A DNA stretch of 10,985 bases from Erysipelotrichaceae bacterium (GTDB lineage Bacteria; Bacillota_I; Bacilli_A; Erysipelotrichales; Erysipelotrichaceae): NCBI GenBank assembly GCA_017620435.1, contig JAFZQL010000131.1:1-10985 (forward strand), read 5' to 3'. Made by a program: the position numbers and the translations under genes. Position 1 is the stretch's first letter; each line of letters starts with the position of its first letter. The notes under the pieces were generated by a model. It saw only the letters and a program-made list of their open reading frames with translations. It was not told the DNA's origin and searched no databases. Below are positions 1 through 7,501 of the stretch, piece by piece.

Positions 1-1
1 C

Positions 2-793
2 TTCTGGTGCATCTCAACCAACACCAACTTCTCCGATTTCATGGAAGGAGATCTCGTTTTCTTTCTGTCTAAAGACAAGGAACATAGACAGGGAAACGAG
101 AAGGGAATCGTCGGTTTCGGACGTCTGGCCTTCTTTACTTCCGGAAGTATCAAGACGATGTGGGACAGATATGGCGTAAACAATGGCTACCGGACTCTGG
201 AAGAATTCAAGGAAGCAATCCTAAGAGTATCCAAGGACAAGAAGCTGCCGAAGAAGATCTCCGGTTTCTATCTGGAAAACGTCACCTTCTTTCAACCGAT
301 ATACTTGAGCGAGTGCGGGATGCAGATATCGGACAGAGTTGAATCCTACGTCTATCTGAAAGACGAAGATGTCGTGGTGAAACTGCTGACTCTGGCAAAA
401 GACGCGGGAGACATCTGGTCTTCCGATAACCTGAAAGCGATCCGGTCGGAGGAACTGCTTTATGCCCTGTTCCGTACCCACCGCAAGATCGGCGATATTG
501 CGGCAGCAGACAAGACAGCCAGGAAAGCGAAGAAATCCCTGCAGCAGTACGCAGAAAACAAAGAAGGATTCCGTTTCATCCAGGGATCGATAAACGAACT
601 GTACAAGGCAGACGACTACAACATCGAGATCGTCTTCTATCGCGACAAGGATGTCGACGACAAGCTTCTGTTCGGACAGGCATCCCTGTACCGCTACTAC
701 ATGAACAGATTCTGCGATGCCTACTACCGTCTCAGATTCAGCTGCAGCGATGAAGATGATGAGATGAAATATATCCTGAATACAGCGGAATAG
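2..793 (+). CDS. Protein with possible EVE/PUA-like domain (5' end missing)
   Basis: The reading frame is open to the left edge: in-frame codons before the ATG at 41 give a plausible continuation (FWCISTNTNFSDF), and that ATG has no ribosome site, so it is probably internal. About 263 residues are visible. The first 130 or so look like an EVE/PUA-type beta fold: a Trp in the first strand, then EGDLVFFLSKDK, GIVGFGRL, and later FFQPIYLSECG followed by VESYVYL, matching the usual order (small-molecule or modified-base binding barrel). The remaining part is charged and mostly helical (HRKIGDIAAADKTARKAKKSLQQ), ending in an acidic tail; I do not recognise it. EVE domains elsewhere bind modified nucleic acid bases and are often fused to restriction or RNA-processing modules, but no such partner is visible here. 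A hairpin terminator follows the stop directly. The gene call is sure, the domain assignment only moderate. Confidence 0.75.
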   Translation, partial: FWCISTNTNFSDFMEGDLVFFLSKDKEHRQGNEKGIVGFGRLAFFTSGSIKTMWDRYGVNNGYRTLEEFKEAILRVSKDKKLPKKISGFYLENVTFFQPIYLSECGMQISDRVESYVYLKDEDVVVKLLTLAKDAGDIWSSDNLKAIRSEELLYALFRTHRKIGDIAAADKTARKAKKSLQQYAENKEGFRFIQGSINELYKADDYNIEIVFYRDKDVDDKLLFGQASLYRYYMNRFCDAYYRLRFSCSDEDDEMKYILNTAE

Positions 794-820
794 AAACATC
801 TGTGAAACAGGTGTTTTTTT
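794..820 (+). terminator. Rho-independent terminator after the EVE-like gene
   Basis: AAACATCTG (794-802) pairs with CAGGTGTTT (808-816) in a 9-bp stem with one G-U pair and a 5-base loop. The run of T continues to 820. It begins two bases after the upstream stop codon. The first in-frame ATG of the protease frame (821) abuts the T-tract, which argues that this ATG is not a start. Confidence 0.85.
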
Positions 821-829
821 ATGAAAGTG

Positions 830-835
830 TATAAT
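830..835 (+). promoter_or_regulatory. Probable -10 box (TATAAT) for the protease gene
   Basis: A perfect TATAAT sits 10 bases after the terminator T-tract, preceded by TG. It predicts a transcript start near 842, just ahead of the GAGGG ribosome site at 850-854. No good -35 hexamer is seen: the region 17 bases upstream is the terminator stem. The promoter rests on the -10 and on the need for a new start behind a terminator. Confidence 0.55.
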
Positions 836-849
836 AAGATAAAAAAGAT

Positions 850-854
850 GAGGG
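850..854 (+). promoter_or_regulatory. Ribosome binding site that fixes the protease start at 863
   Basis: GAGGG lies 8 bases before the ATG at 863, which opens a textbook signal peptide. The earlier in-frame ATG at 821 sits on the terminator T-tract, upstream of the predicted transcript start, and would add 14 basic residues in front of the signal peptide. Confidence 0.75.
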
Positions 855-862
855 ACCGGTAT

Positions 863-3800
863 ATGAAGAAAATCATTTCGTTGTTTTTGTCTGTTCTGCT
901 TCTGTTTAGTTCACTTGTCACAAACAGAGCCATTTTTGCGGAAGAGGGAGATGACACAGGATTCGAGAATAGCGTCATAACGGAGAATATGGATGGCGAT
1001 TATGAAGAAGAAACACCTGCCGAAGAAGAACGGCTCCTTTCTGCAACAGAAGACGAGATCGAAAAAGCCGGCGGCGACATTGGCGATTTCATACCGAAAG
1101 ACATCAGAACAGACTACCTGAAAGACGATACAGACCCTTCGATTTTTCATGTGAACAGCGCAGCGAAGGATGTTACCGACTATCCTTCCGCTTTTGATTT
1201 AAGAAACTACGGCTACGTATCATCCGTTAAGAGTCAGGGTAACTACGGCACCTGCTGGGTCCATGCGGCACTGGCTTCAGCTGAAAGCAGTTACTTAAAG
1301 AATTATGGTGAAGAGCTTGATCTGTCCGAGCTGCAGGTTGCGTATTTCGCTTATCACAACGAAGGCATTGCCGATGCGTTGGATCTAATTACCGAAGACA
1401 GCTTCTCAAACCGTTACGAGTCCAGTAAGGGTCTGCTGAACGGAGGCGGAAACGGAAGGATCGCTTCGATGATGATCGCCACGGGAATCGGAATCGTTGA
1501 TGAAGAAGACATGCCTTATCCGCATAATCAGATAGACGAAGAAACTTTTGTCAGCGAAATAGATACGGATTACTGCTACCAAAAGAACAAATATCTTCTG
1601 AAAGACGCCAAATGGATAGACCCGGCCGATTCCGATACGATCAAGTACGTTCTAATGAATTACGGTGCGATCGAAACCTCCTATCTGTCGGTAACAACCG
1701 GAATCAAGCTGGAAGACGGAACGATCTACTATGCCAGCGATTTCTATAACAGCGCAACAAAAGCCTATTACAATTACGCAGTCAGCGGAACCAATCACGC
1801 TGTAACGATCGTCGGCTGGGACGACGATTTCGATAAAAACAATTTCCCGACTGCTCCCGAAAACAACGGTGCCTGGCTGATCAAGAACAGCTGGGGCACC
1901 TGGTGGGGAGATAACGGATATTTCTGGCTTTCTTATGAAGATAAAGGATTCTTAAGTTCCGATGCCTTGTGTCAGTTTGAAATTGAAAAAGCACCGGAGG
2001 GCGCCAAAGAATATCAGTACGACGGTACGTATCCTGTTTCCTACTACGGTTTTTCACGATCCAGTTTTTCTGAAGCAAACATCTATACCGCACAGGCAAA
2101 AGAAAAGCTGTACCGGGTCGCCTATGCGACACAGACACCGGGCATCAGATGTACGGTTTCTGTTTATACAGACATCGGATCTTCGCCTGACGACGGGACC
2201 CTTGTGGCGACAAAGAGCGCAACAGAGACCTATGCCGGCATGCATACGCTGGATCTGGATGACATCGTAAGACTGAATCCGGGACAGAGTTTTTCTGTTG
2301 TTGTAAAACAGGAAACGACAGACAGCGAGATCTACTGTCCTTTCACTACGACTGCCACGGTTTACTGGATGGTCGCTGTTGACCAGACGGAAACAGGTCA
2401 AAGCTTTTTGAAGAGCGGACCGAATTCAAGCTGGGAAGATATGGGCTCTAACAACATGACGATGATTATAAAAGCCTATACCTATGCCGATATTAATCAT
2501 ATCTGCTACCACAACGCTTCAGAAAGCGAACACGAAAACCCTGCGACCTATACGACCGGCTGTAACGGAGGATCTATCGCATTGAATGACGCGGTCAGAG
2601 AAGGATATGAATTCCTCGGCTGGTATCTGGACGAAGATTTTAATGAACAGATCGTAGAGATCGATACCAACGACCCGATGGACTATGATCTGTATGCCAG
2701 ATGGGAGATCATCGAATACGACATTACCTATGATCTGAACGGCGGAACAGGAAACAATCCAGAACACTATACGGTCGAAAGCGATATTGTCCTGCAGGAC
2801 GCGTTTAAGGAATACTACGATTTCGTCGGCTGGTTTACGGAAGATGGAGAACATATCGAAAGGATCGAAGCAGGGAACACCGGAGACCTGACCTTGTATG
2901 CGCATTATGTTCCGCACGAGTATTTGATCACTTACGATCTGAAAGGCGGTACGACCGAAAGAGACAACCCTGTTACCTACAATATCGAATCAGATGATAT
3001 CGTTTTGGTAAATCCTTCCAGAAAAGGCTATGTTTTCACCGGATGGACAGGAACGGACCTGGAAGAACCGGCGATGCAGGTGGTCATCCCTCAAGGTTCC
3101 GTATCAGACAGATCCTACGAAGCGCATTATGAACCGTGCGACTATTCGATTACTTATGTATTGAACGACTCCGATGATTCACCGGCTTCTCATGACAACC
3201 CGAACGGATACCGGACCGGTGACGAAGACATCGTATTAAGGGACGGCGAAAGAAAAGGGTATCTCTTTGCGGGATGGTATCTGAATGAAGGGTTTGATGA
3301 TAGGATCGAGACAATTCGGACGGACGAAGCCTGTGACATTGTCGTCTACGCTTCCTGGGAGCCGATCCGCTATACTGTTGTCCTGGATTACGGAGGCATA
3401 AAAGAAGAGAACGATTCTTTTGAGTTCCTTTATGATGAAAAGTATCATCTTCTTTTTGTTGAAGACAGCGATTACGAATTTCTGGGCTGGTCCGATGTTT
3501 CGGGTGGAGAAAAGAAATTCGACAACGGCGACGAAGTCATGAATCTGTCATTTATTGAAGGAAGTACAGTTGTACTGTATGCCTTATGGGACTACAAGTA
3601 TCGGACAGAAACGCCTTATGCGGACCCGGATGGGTCGGAAGAAATCGACAGGTATATGGAGGTTTCCCTCTATTGCGATACACCGGGCGCAACGATCTAC
3701 TACACAACGGATGGTACTGCGCCTTCAAGATTGTCCTATCTGTATGAAGAACCGATCGTCATCGCGGAAGACACTGTGGTCAGGGCATTTGCGGTATCCG

Positions 3801-5935
3801 ACAAAAAGAAAGATTCCTATGAAGCGAGATTCGTTTTCACGGTCAGACCGGATGACTTCGGCGATATCACAGAAGAAGATAAAGAAAGCCGAGGCATCGT
3901 CACGGAAGAAGATATTCCGAAGGGCATCTGGACTTCCGCACTGCACGACTTCGGTTATGATCCGTCAGTCAAATCCTACTGCTTCGATACAGACGAACTC
4001 AGAGTCTACTACGGAAAGAAACTCCTGAGCCCTGACAACGACTATACTTTGAAATATGCGCAGAACAGCAAAGCGGGTGCGGCTTCTCTGATCATTACCG
4101 GAAAAGGAAAATATCAGGGAAGTCTCAGCGTACCGTTCCGGATCCGTCCTGTTGAAGCCGGAAACGGAATCCTGGTCGTCTTAAACAGCAGTACCTTTAC
4201 TTATAACAAAAAGATACAGAAACCGTCTGTAACCGTTACATACGGGCAGGCCATACTGAAAGCCGGAACGGATTATGCCCTGTCTTATCCTGACTCGTAT
4301 GAAGACAGAATCGCCTATAACGATCCGGGAACGTACAACATTACAGTATCCTTCAAAGGTAACTATCAGGGAGAACTGAACACTTCCTACGAGATACTGG
4401 AAAAAGATACATATATCCCTGTATCTGCGATCAAGATCACAGGAATAAGAGATTACCCATATACCGGGGAAGAAATCATGCAGGAAGACCTGCAGCTCAG
4501 CTATACCGCAAACAAAACAACGGTAATACTGGAAGAAAACAAGGATTATTCTTTGTCCTACAGAGACAATACCGAATCAGGTACGGCATATGTCGTCATC
4601 GAAGGAAAAGGCGACTATGCCGGAACCCTGTACCGGTCTTTCAAAATCACACCGCTGGCGTTTACAGGCAAAACGATCACCGTACAAGGCATAAATGCTT
4701 CCTACGATTATACAGGCAAAACGATCAGACCTGAACCGATCGTCAGCGTGGGCGAAGACATCTTGTCGGAAGGCACCGACTATACGACGGCCTGGAAAAA
4801 CAATGTCAATGCCGGCACAGCAACGATCACCTTTACCGGTATCGGAAACTATAAAGGCTCCTTCTCGAAATCATTCAAGATCAACAGACAGCCGATCACT
4901 GATCAGATGTTTGTCTTTAAAGAGTCCTACGACTATACAAAGGGAGGTGTCAAACCGCTTCCAGATGCATCGTTCAACAACAAGAAACTGACATTAAACA
5001 AAGACTATACGCTGACTTACAGAAACAACGGCGGGACCGGAGAGGCATCCGTTACCATTAAAGGAAAAGGCAACTTCACCGGCGTCATCGAAGAGACCTT
5101 TACCATCGTTCCGAAAGACATCGGCAAGACAGAGGTCCTCCTGCAGGATAAAGTCTGTTCCGAAAAAGCGGAAGCCTGGAAGTCGCTTCCTTCCCTGAAA
5201 GATTCCGACGGCAAGACGCTTGGTTCAGGTACGGATTATGAAAAAGACATCGTCTATACGTACAGATACAGCACCTATGTGCAGGACGGATCTGTAAAAG
5301 AAAAACCTAAAGTACTCCGAAACGAAGGAGAAACAGTACGTAAGAACGATATCCTACAGGCGAACACGATTATTAACGTCAAGGTCAAAGGAACCGGCAA
5401 CTACACCGGAACAAAGGAAGGAAGCTACCGTATCGTAGATGAATCCATAGCTAAGGCAACTGTATCGATAGGTGTACAGTACTACACAGGAAAACCGGTC
5501 GTTCTGTCCAAAGCTGATATTAAAGTCAAGCTGGGGAAAACCGTACTTTCTTCTTCCGACTACGATATCGTTTCCTACTCAAACAACACCGATCCGGGCA
5601 CGGCAACGGTGACCATTAGAGGAAAAGGACATTACGGAGGAAGCAAGACCGTTTCCTTTAAGATCAGGCAGAGATCCTTGGGTATCACTGTACGTTTCCT
5701 TGGAAACGGCGCTACATCCGGCAGCATGAAGGATCAGCTGATCTACAAAGAAGCGGCTCTAAACAAGAACGCCTACAAAAGAGAAGAAGTGATTGACGGC
5801 GTGAAAAAGACCTACAGATTCCTGGGCTGGTCTGTGAATCCTGATGGTCCTGTCGATTATACAGACAGAGACGGCTATGATTATTCCTTGTCTGAGGCAG
5901 GAAGAACGATAGAACTCTATGCGATATGGGAATAG
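863..5935 (+). CDS. Secreted C1-family (papain-like) cysteine peptidase with lectin-like domain, InlB B-repeats and tandem beta-repeats
   Basis: Large secreted protease of about 1690 residues, numbered from the ATG at 863. A signal peptide (MKKIISLFLSVLLLF, likely cut after Ala26) and an acidic linker precede the peptidase C1 domain at about 95-365. Its active site is complete: oxyanion Gln125, nucleophile Cys131 in GTCW, His312 in TNHAVTIVGW, and Asn342 in KNSWGTWW. Residues 375-545 look like the lectin-like domain that follows C1 peptidases in clostridia. Next come five InlB/Listeria-Bacteroides repeats (547-913, GWY/GWF/GWT/GWS cores), a chitobiase-C-like module (914-996, IYYTTDGTAPS), seven tandem beta-repeats (about 1022-1605), and a final InlB repeat (1606-1690, GWSVNPDG). 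I see no LPXTG signal, C-terminal membrane helix or known cell-wall-binding domain. The protein is probably released or held at the surface by its repeats; substrate unknown. The gene stands alone between two terminators. Confidence 0.93.
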   Translation: MKKIISLFLSVLLLFSSLVTNRAIFAEEGDDTGFENSVITENMDGDYEEETPAEEERLLSATEDEIEKAGGDIGDFIPKDIRTDYLKDDTDPSIFHVNSAAKDVTDYPSAFDLRNYGYVSSVKSQGNYGTCWVHAALASAESSYLKNYGEELDLSELQVAYFAYHNEGIADALDLITEDSFSNRYESSKGLLNGGGNGRIASMMIATGIGIVDEEDMPYPHNQIDEETFVSEIDTDYCYQKNKYLLKDAKWIDPADSDTIKYVLMNYGAIETSYLSVTTGIKLEDGTIYYASDFYNSATKAYYNYAVSGTNHAVTIVGWDDDFDKNNFPTAPENNGAWLIKNSWGTWWGDNGYFWLSYEDKGFLSSDALCQFEIEKAPEGAKEYQYDGTYPVSYYGFSRSSFSEANIYTAQAKEKLYRVAYATQTPGIRCTVSVYTDIGSSPDDGTLVATKSATETYAGMHTLDLDDIVRLNPGQSFSVVVKQETTDSEIYCPFTTTATVYWMVAVDQTETGQSFLKSGPNSSWEDMGSNNMTMIIKAYTYADINHICYHNASESEHENPATYTTGCNGGSIALNDAVREGYEFLGWYLDEDFNEQIVEIDTNDPMDYDLYARWEIIEYDITYDLNGGTGNNPEHYTVESDIVLQDAFKEYYDFVGWFTEDGEHIERIEAGNTGDLTLYAHYVPHEYLITYDLKGGTTERDNPVTYNIESDDIVLVNPSRKGYVFTGWTGTDLEEPAMQVVIPQGSVSDRSYEAHYEPCDYSITYVLNDSDDSPASHDNPNGYRTGDEDIVLRDGERKGYLFAGWYLNEGFDDRIETIRTDEACDIVVYASWEPIRYTVVLDYGGIKEENDSFEFLYDEKYHLLFVEDSDYEFLGWSDVSGGEKKFDNGDEVMNLSFIEGSTVVLYALWDYKYRTETPYADPDGSEEIDRYMEVSLYCDTPGATIYYTTDGTAPSRLSYLYEEPIVIAEDTVVRAFAVSDKKKDSYEARFVFTVRPDDFGDITEEDKESRGIVTEEDIPKGIWTSALHDFGYDPSVKSYCFDTDELRVYYGKKLLSPDNDYTLKYAQNSKAGAASLIITGKGKYQGSLSVPFRIRPVEAGNGILVVLNSSTFTYNKKIQKPSVTVTYGQAILKAGTDYALSYPDSYEDRIAYNDPGTYNITVSFKGNYQGELNTSYEILEKDTYIPVSAIKITGIRDYPYTGEEIMQEDLQLSYTANKTTVILEENKDYSLSYRDNTESGTAYVVIEGKGDYAGTLYRSFKITPLAFTGKTITVQGINASYDYTGKTIRPEPIVSVGEDILSEGTDYTTAWKNNVNAGTATITFTGIGNYKGSFSKSFKINRQPITDQMFVFKESYDYTKGGVKPLPDASFNNKKLTLNKDYTLTYRNNGGTGEASVTIKGKGNFTGVIEETFTIVPKDIGKTEVLLQDKVCSEKAEAWKSLPSLKDSDGKTLGSGTDYEKDIVYTYRYSTYVQDGSVKEKPKVLRNEGETVRKNDILQANTIINVKVKGTGNYTGTKEGSYRIVDESIAKATVSIGVQYYTGKPVVLSKADIKVKLGKTVLSSSDYDIVSYSNNTDPGTATVTIRGKGHYGGSKTVSFKIRQRSLGITVRFLGNGATSGSMKDQLIYKEAALNKNAYKREEVIDGVKKTYRFLGWSVNPDGPVDYTDRDGYDYSLSEAGRTIELYAIWE
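2501..3601 (+). repeat. Five tandem InlB B-repeats (Listeria-Bacteroides type) within the protease
   Basis: Protein-level repeats of about 65-75 residues. Each has a Y-x-I-T-Y-D-L-x-G-G-type strand, a conserved G-Y-x-F-x-G-W core and a closing L-Y-A-x-W/Y motif. The first copy has a degenerate opening (CYHNASESEHENPATY), and the fifth lacks the usual K-G-Y before F-L-G-W. A sixth copy closes the protein (5678-5932). Such repeats form beta-grasp-like stalks in surface proteins; the role here is inferred. Confidence 0.8.
3926..5677 (+). repeat. Seven tandem beta-type repeats within the protease
   Basis: Seven diverged copies share the pattern Y-T-G-K then P, then L-x-x-G-x-D-Y, N-N, G-T-A, G-K-G-x-Y-x-G and F-x-I. 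Clear endings are GKGKYQGSLSVPFRI, FKGNYQGELNTSYEI, GKGDYAGTLYRSFKI, GIGNYKGSFSKSFKI, GKGNFTGVIEETFTI, GTGNYTGTKEGSYRI and GKGHYGGSKTVSFKI. The sixth copy is atypical: it is longer, has lost the Y-T-G-K opening and carries a Tyr/Lys-rich insertion. The pattern is common in surface proteins of gut Bacillota; I cannot assign a family name with confidence. Confidence 0.75.
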
Positions 5936-5950
5936 AAAAACAAGCATAAA

Positions 5951-5977
5951 AAAAACACCGGATAGGCCGGTGTTTTT
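5951..5977. terminator. Bidirectional rho-independent terminator between convergent genes
   Basis: AAAAACACCGG (5951-5961) and CCGGTGTTTTT (5967-5977) form a perfect 11-bp stem with a 5-base loop. An A-run on the left and T-run on the right let it work on both strands. It lies 15 bases after the protease stop and 13 bases past the end of the minus-strand gene at 5991, so it probably ends both transcripts. Confidence 0.92.
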
Positions 5978-5990
5978 GTTTGAACTTCTG

Positions 5991-6713
5991 TTAGTCTTCC
6001 AGTGCTACGCCTGTTACACCGTCTCTCTTGGCACAGGTCTTGCAGAGTCTGACACGGTTGGCTGCGATCGCCTGTTCAACGGTACCGTAGGTCAGCGTTT
6101 CGCTCTGGTTCAGATGTGAGCAGTCGTCATGCGTATGGTATACCTTGCCGAAGGTCGTCCAGTAAACGGTTTCGCCTTCCAGCACATCCATGGCTGCGGC
6201 CTTCATTTCTTCAGAAACAGGATTCCAGTCGTAGGATGCGACACCGCCGATCAACAGGCAGATGACTGCAGCTACTGTAGCGATGGTCTTTGTCTTCTTG
6301 TCCGCATCCTTGTTGGTTAAAACCAGGATGATGAACGGAAAGAAACAGATCGCCATGGCGATCAGACCCATGTTGTTCCAGAGCCAGAACTTCAGCTGGT
6401 TTGCTTCGGAAACAGGATCGATGTGGTTGGCCTTCTTCCAGAGCTGTGCACCGACGATGACGGCGATCAGATCCAGTACCAGAAAGCCGATCAGCTGATA
6501 GAGCTGAGGCATGAACTTGAGGTCAAGCTTGCCCAGGAACACCATCAGTGCGCATACTTCCAGAGCCAGAGCCAGGATCCACAGAACGACGGCACCGAAA
6601 CGCAAAGGTCCCGGATTGCCTACAGGCTTTGCTTCCTTGCGAGGCTGCTGTCTTGTCGCTGTCTGTGTGCTGTCATCAGCGGCAACATATTTTTTGGTTT
6701 TCTTTTCTGCCAT
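5991..6713 (-). CDS. Four-helix membrane protein with C-terminal Cys/His domain, function unknown
   Basis: 240 residues. A basic, polar N-terminus (1-37) is followed by four hydrophobic segments at about 39-61, 68-92, 110-133 and 143-160. A soluble tail then contains VYWTTFGKVYHTHDDCSHL and, 23 residues later, RLCKTCAKRD. His193, Cys198, His200, Cys224 and Cys227 are candidate metal ligands. The layout, G-K-x-Y-H then C-x-x-L then A and C-K-x-C, recurs as a small C-terminal zinc-type domain in unrelated Bacillota proteins. Helix 4 and the tail are joined by a short Asp/Asn/Glu-rich linker. The start is supported by AGGAGGA-type ribosome-site pairing at 6718-6725, 4-5 bases before the ATG. A membrane-anchored metal-binding sensor or adaptor is possible, but I do not recognise a function. 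The upstream minus-strand gene ends 69 bases away with no obvious terminator, so the two may be partly co-transcribed. Confidence 0.85.
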   Translation of the reverse strand: MAEKKTKKYVAADDSTQTATRQQPRKEAKPVGNPGPLRFGAVVLWILALALEVCALMVFLGKLDLKFMPQLYQLIGFLVLDLIAVIVGAQLWKKANHIDPVSEANQLKFWLWNNMGLIAMAICFFPFIILVLTNKDADKKTKTIATVAAVICLLIGGVASYDWNPVSEEMKAAAMDVLEGETVYWTTFGKVYHTHDDCSHLNQSETLTYGTVEQAIAANRVRLCKTCAKRDGVTGVALED

Positions 6714-6741
6714 ATTTTCCTCCTTAAAAATACTTATTCTT

Positions 6742-6772
6742 ATTATAATCTTTTTTTATCTTGTCTTGTAAA
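6742..6772 (-). promoter_or_regulatory. Probable promoter of the Cys/His membrane protein gene
   Basis: On the minus strand a perfect TATAAT (6747-6742) follows TTTACA (6772-6767) with a long 19-base spacer that is A-rich. The predicted transcript start is near 6735, giving a leader of about 22 bases that contains the ribosome site. The -10 is convincing, the -35 less so because of the spacing. Confidence 0.5.
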
Positions 6773-6782
6773 GAAGTCGTGA

Positions 6783-7400
6783 TCAATTATTCAGAAGCTT
6801 TTCTGATCCCAGACAGATCAGTATCTGGGAAGGAAGATAGAACAGCCACATGCAATAGGTGACTATGTCATAAAGCCTTCCGTCAGGCAGAAGGTTGTGC
6901 AGACCGACACAGATGTCGCAGCAGACAAACAGAACAAAACCCAGAGCCATCATCCTGGATTTTGAAGCAGTAAGCGATGACAGGGTATTTCCCAGGAGAT
7001 TAATGAAGTAGAACAGCACCACAACATTCAATGGATCGATCTGTCTGCATACAAGAAGCGCAGCCAGCCCCAGACAGAACACGAGGACTCTAACAAGAAG
7101 ATAGGGCTTGCATTGATGCTGATACAGGAAATACAGATAAGTCAGCTGTACAAGAACAAAAAACGACACACCCGCAACATAATAGTGATTCAGCAGAAGC
7201 AGGATGAAGTCGGATATCAGCGTCAGTCCGAAGGCCAGGGCGATGATCCCGTTTCTTTTATAAAGAGCTCTGATGAAGCACAGAACGATACCGGCATATT
7301 TGATCAAAGACGTATCAGAACCAAAAAGATCACCCGCCAGGAAACATAGGTAGATGATCGTTTCTAAGAGTATGAAATAATGATGTTTATTTGTATCCAT
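6783..7400 (-). CDS. YhhN/TMEM86-like membrane protein (putative lysoplasmalogenase family)
   Basis: 205 residues from the ATG at 7400, almost all hydrophobic, with seven or eight likely membrane segments. Two Asp-containing motifs, LTLISDFILLLL (Asp64) followed by GVSFFVLVQLTYLYFL, and GFVLFVCCDICVGL (Asp162), match the spacing and character of the YhhN family. In that family intramembrane Asp residues belong to lysoplasmalogenase activity (cleavage of the vinyl-ether bond of lysoplasmalogens). Many anaerobic Bacillota make plasmalogens, so the role would fit, but the activity is inferred. The start is uncertain: the frame stays open to a TTG at 7454, adding 18 residues, but a TATAAT (7424-7419) lies inside that extension. 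The ATG at 7400 has no good ribosome site either; an AGGA lies about 13 bases upstream. The stop precedes the next minus-strand gene by 69 bases. Confidence 0.75.
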   Translation of the reverse strand: MDTNKHHYFILLETIIYLCFLAGDLFGSDTSLIKYAGIVLCFIRALYKRNGIIALAFGLTLISDFILLLLNHYYVAGVSFFVLVQLTYLYFLYQHQCKPYLLVRVLVFCLGLAALLVCRQIDPLNVVVLFYFINLLGNTLSSLTASKSRMMALGFVLFVCCDICVGLHNLLPDGRLYDIVTYCMWLFYLPSQILICLGSEKLLNN

Positions 7401-7418
7401 AGAGGAGATAAATTCCTG

Positions 7419-7424
7419 ATTATA
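7419..7424 (-). promoter_or_regulatory. Possible -10 box for the YhhN-like gene
   Basis: A perfect TATAAT on the minus strand lies 18 bases before the ATG at 7400. It implies a transcript starting near 7412 and an almost leaderless message. The best -35 candidate (TTCTGA, 17 bases away) is weak. If real, it excludes the upstream TTG start. Confidence 0.35.
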
Positions 7425-7462
7425 ACTATAATACGAAACTTTCAGAAAAGGCAATAAATTTG

Positions 7463-7491
7463 TTGAAATGGCTGTTTGATTTTGATATTCT
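7463..7491 (+). promoter_or_regulatory. Promoter of the uracil permease gene
   Basis: TTGAAA (7463-7468), a 17-base spacer and TATTCT (7486-7491), with an extended -10 TGA just before the hexamer. The transcript would begin near 7498, immediately ahead of the leader hairpin starting at 7502. The fit between the promoter and the start of the foldable leader supports both. Confidence 0.75.
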
Positions 7492-7501
7492 AGAAAAAAT
7501 G

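Noticed and set aside
221..799. Long minus-strand open frame opposite the first gene
   Set aside because: It mirrors the codon pattern of the plus-strand gene, has no ribosome site and encodes a low-complexity hydrophobic product.
6805..6836. CCCAGA...TCTGGG hairpin near the end of the YhhN-like gene as a terminator
   Set aside because: It lies inside the coding sequence, the stem is 6 bp and no T-run follows on the minus strand.
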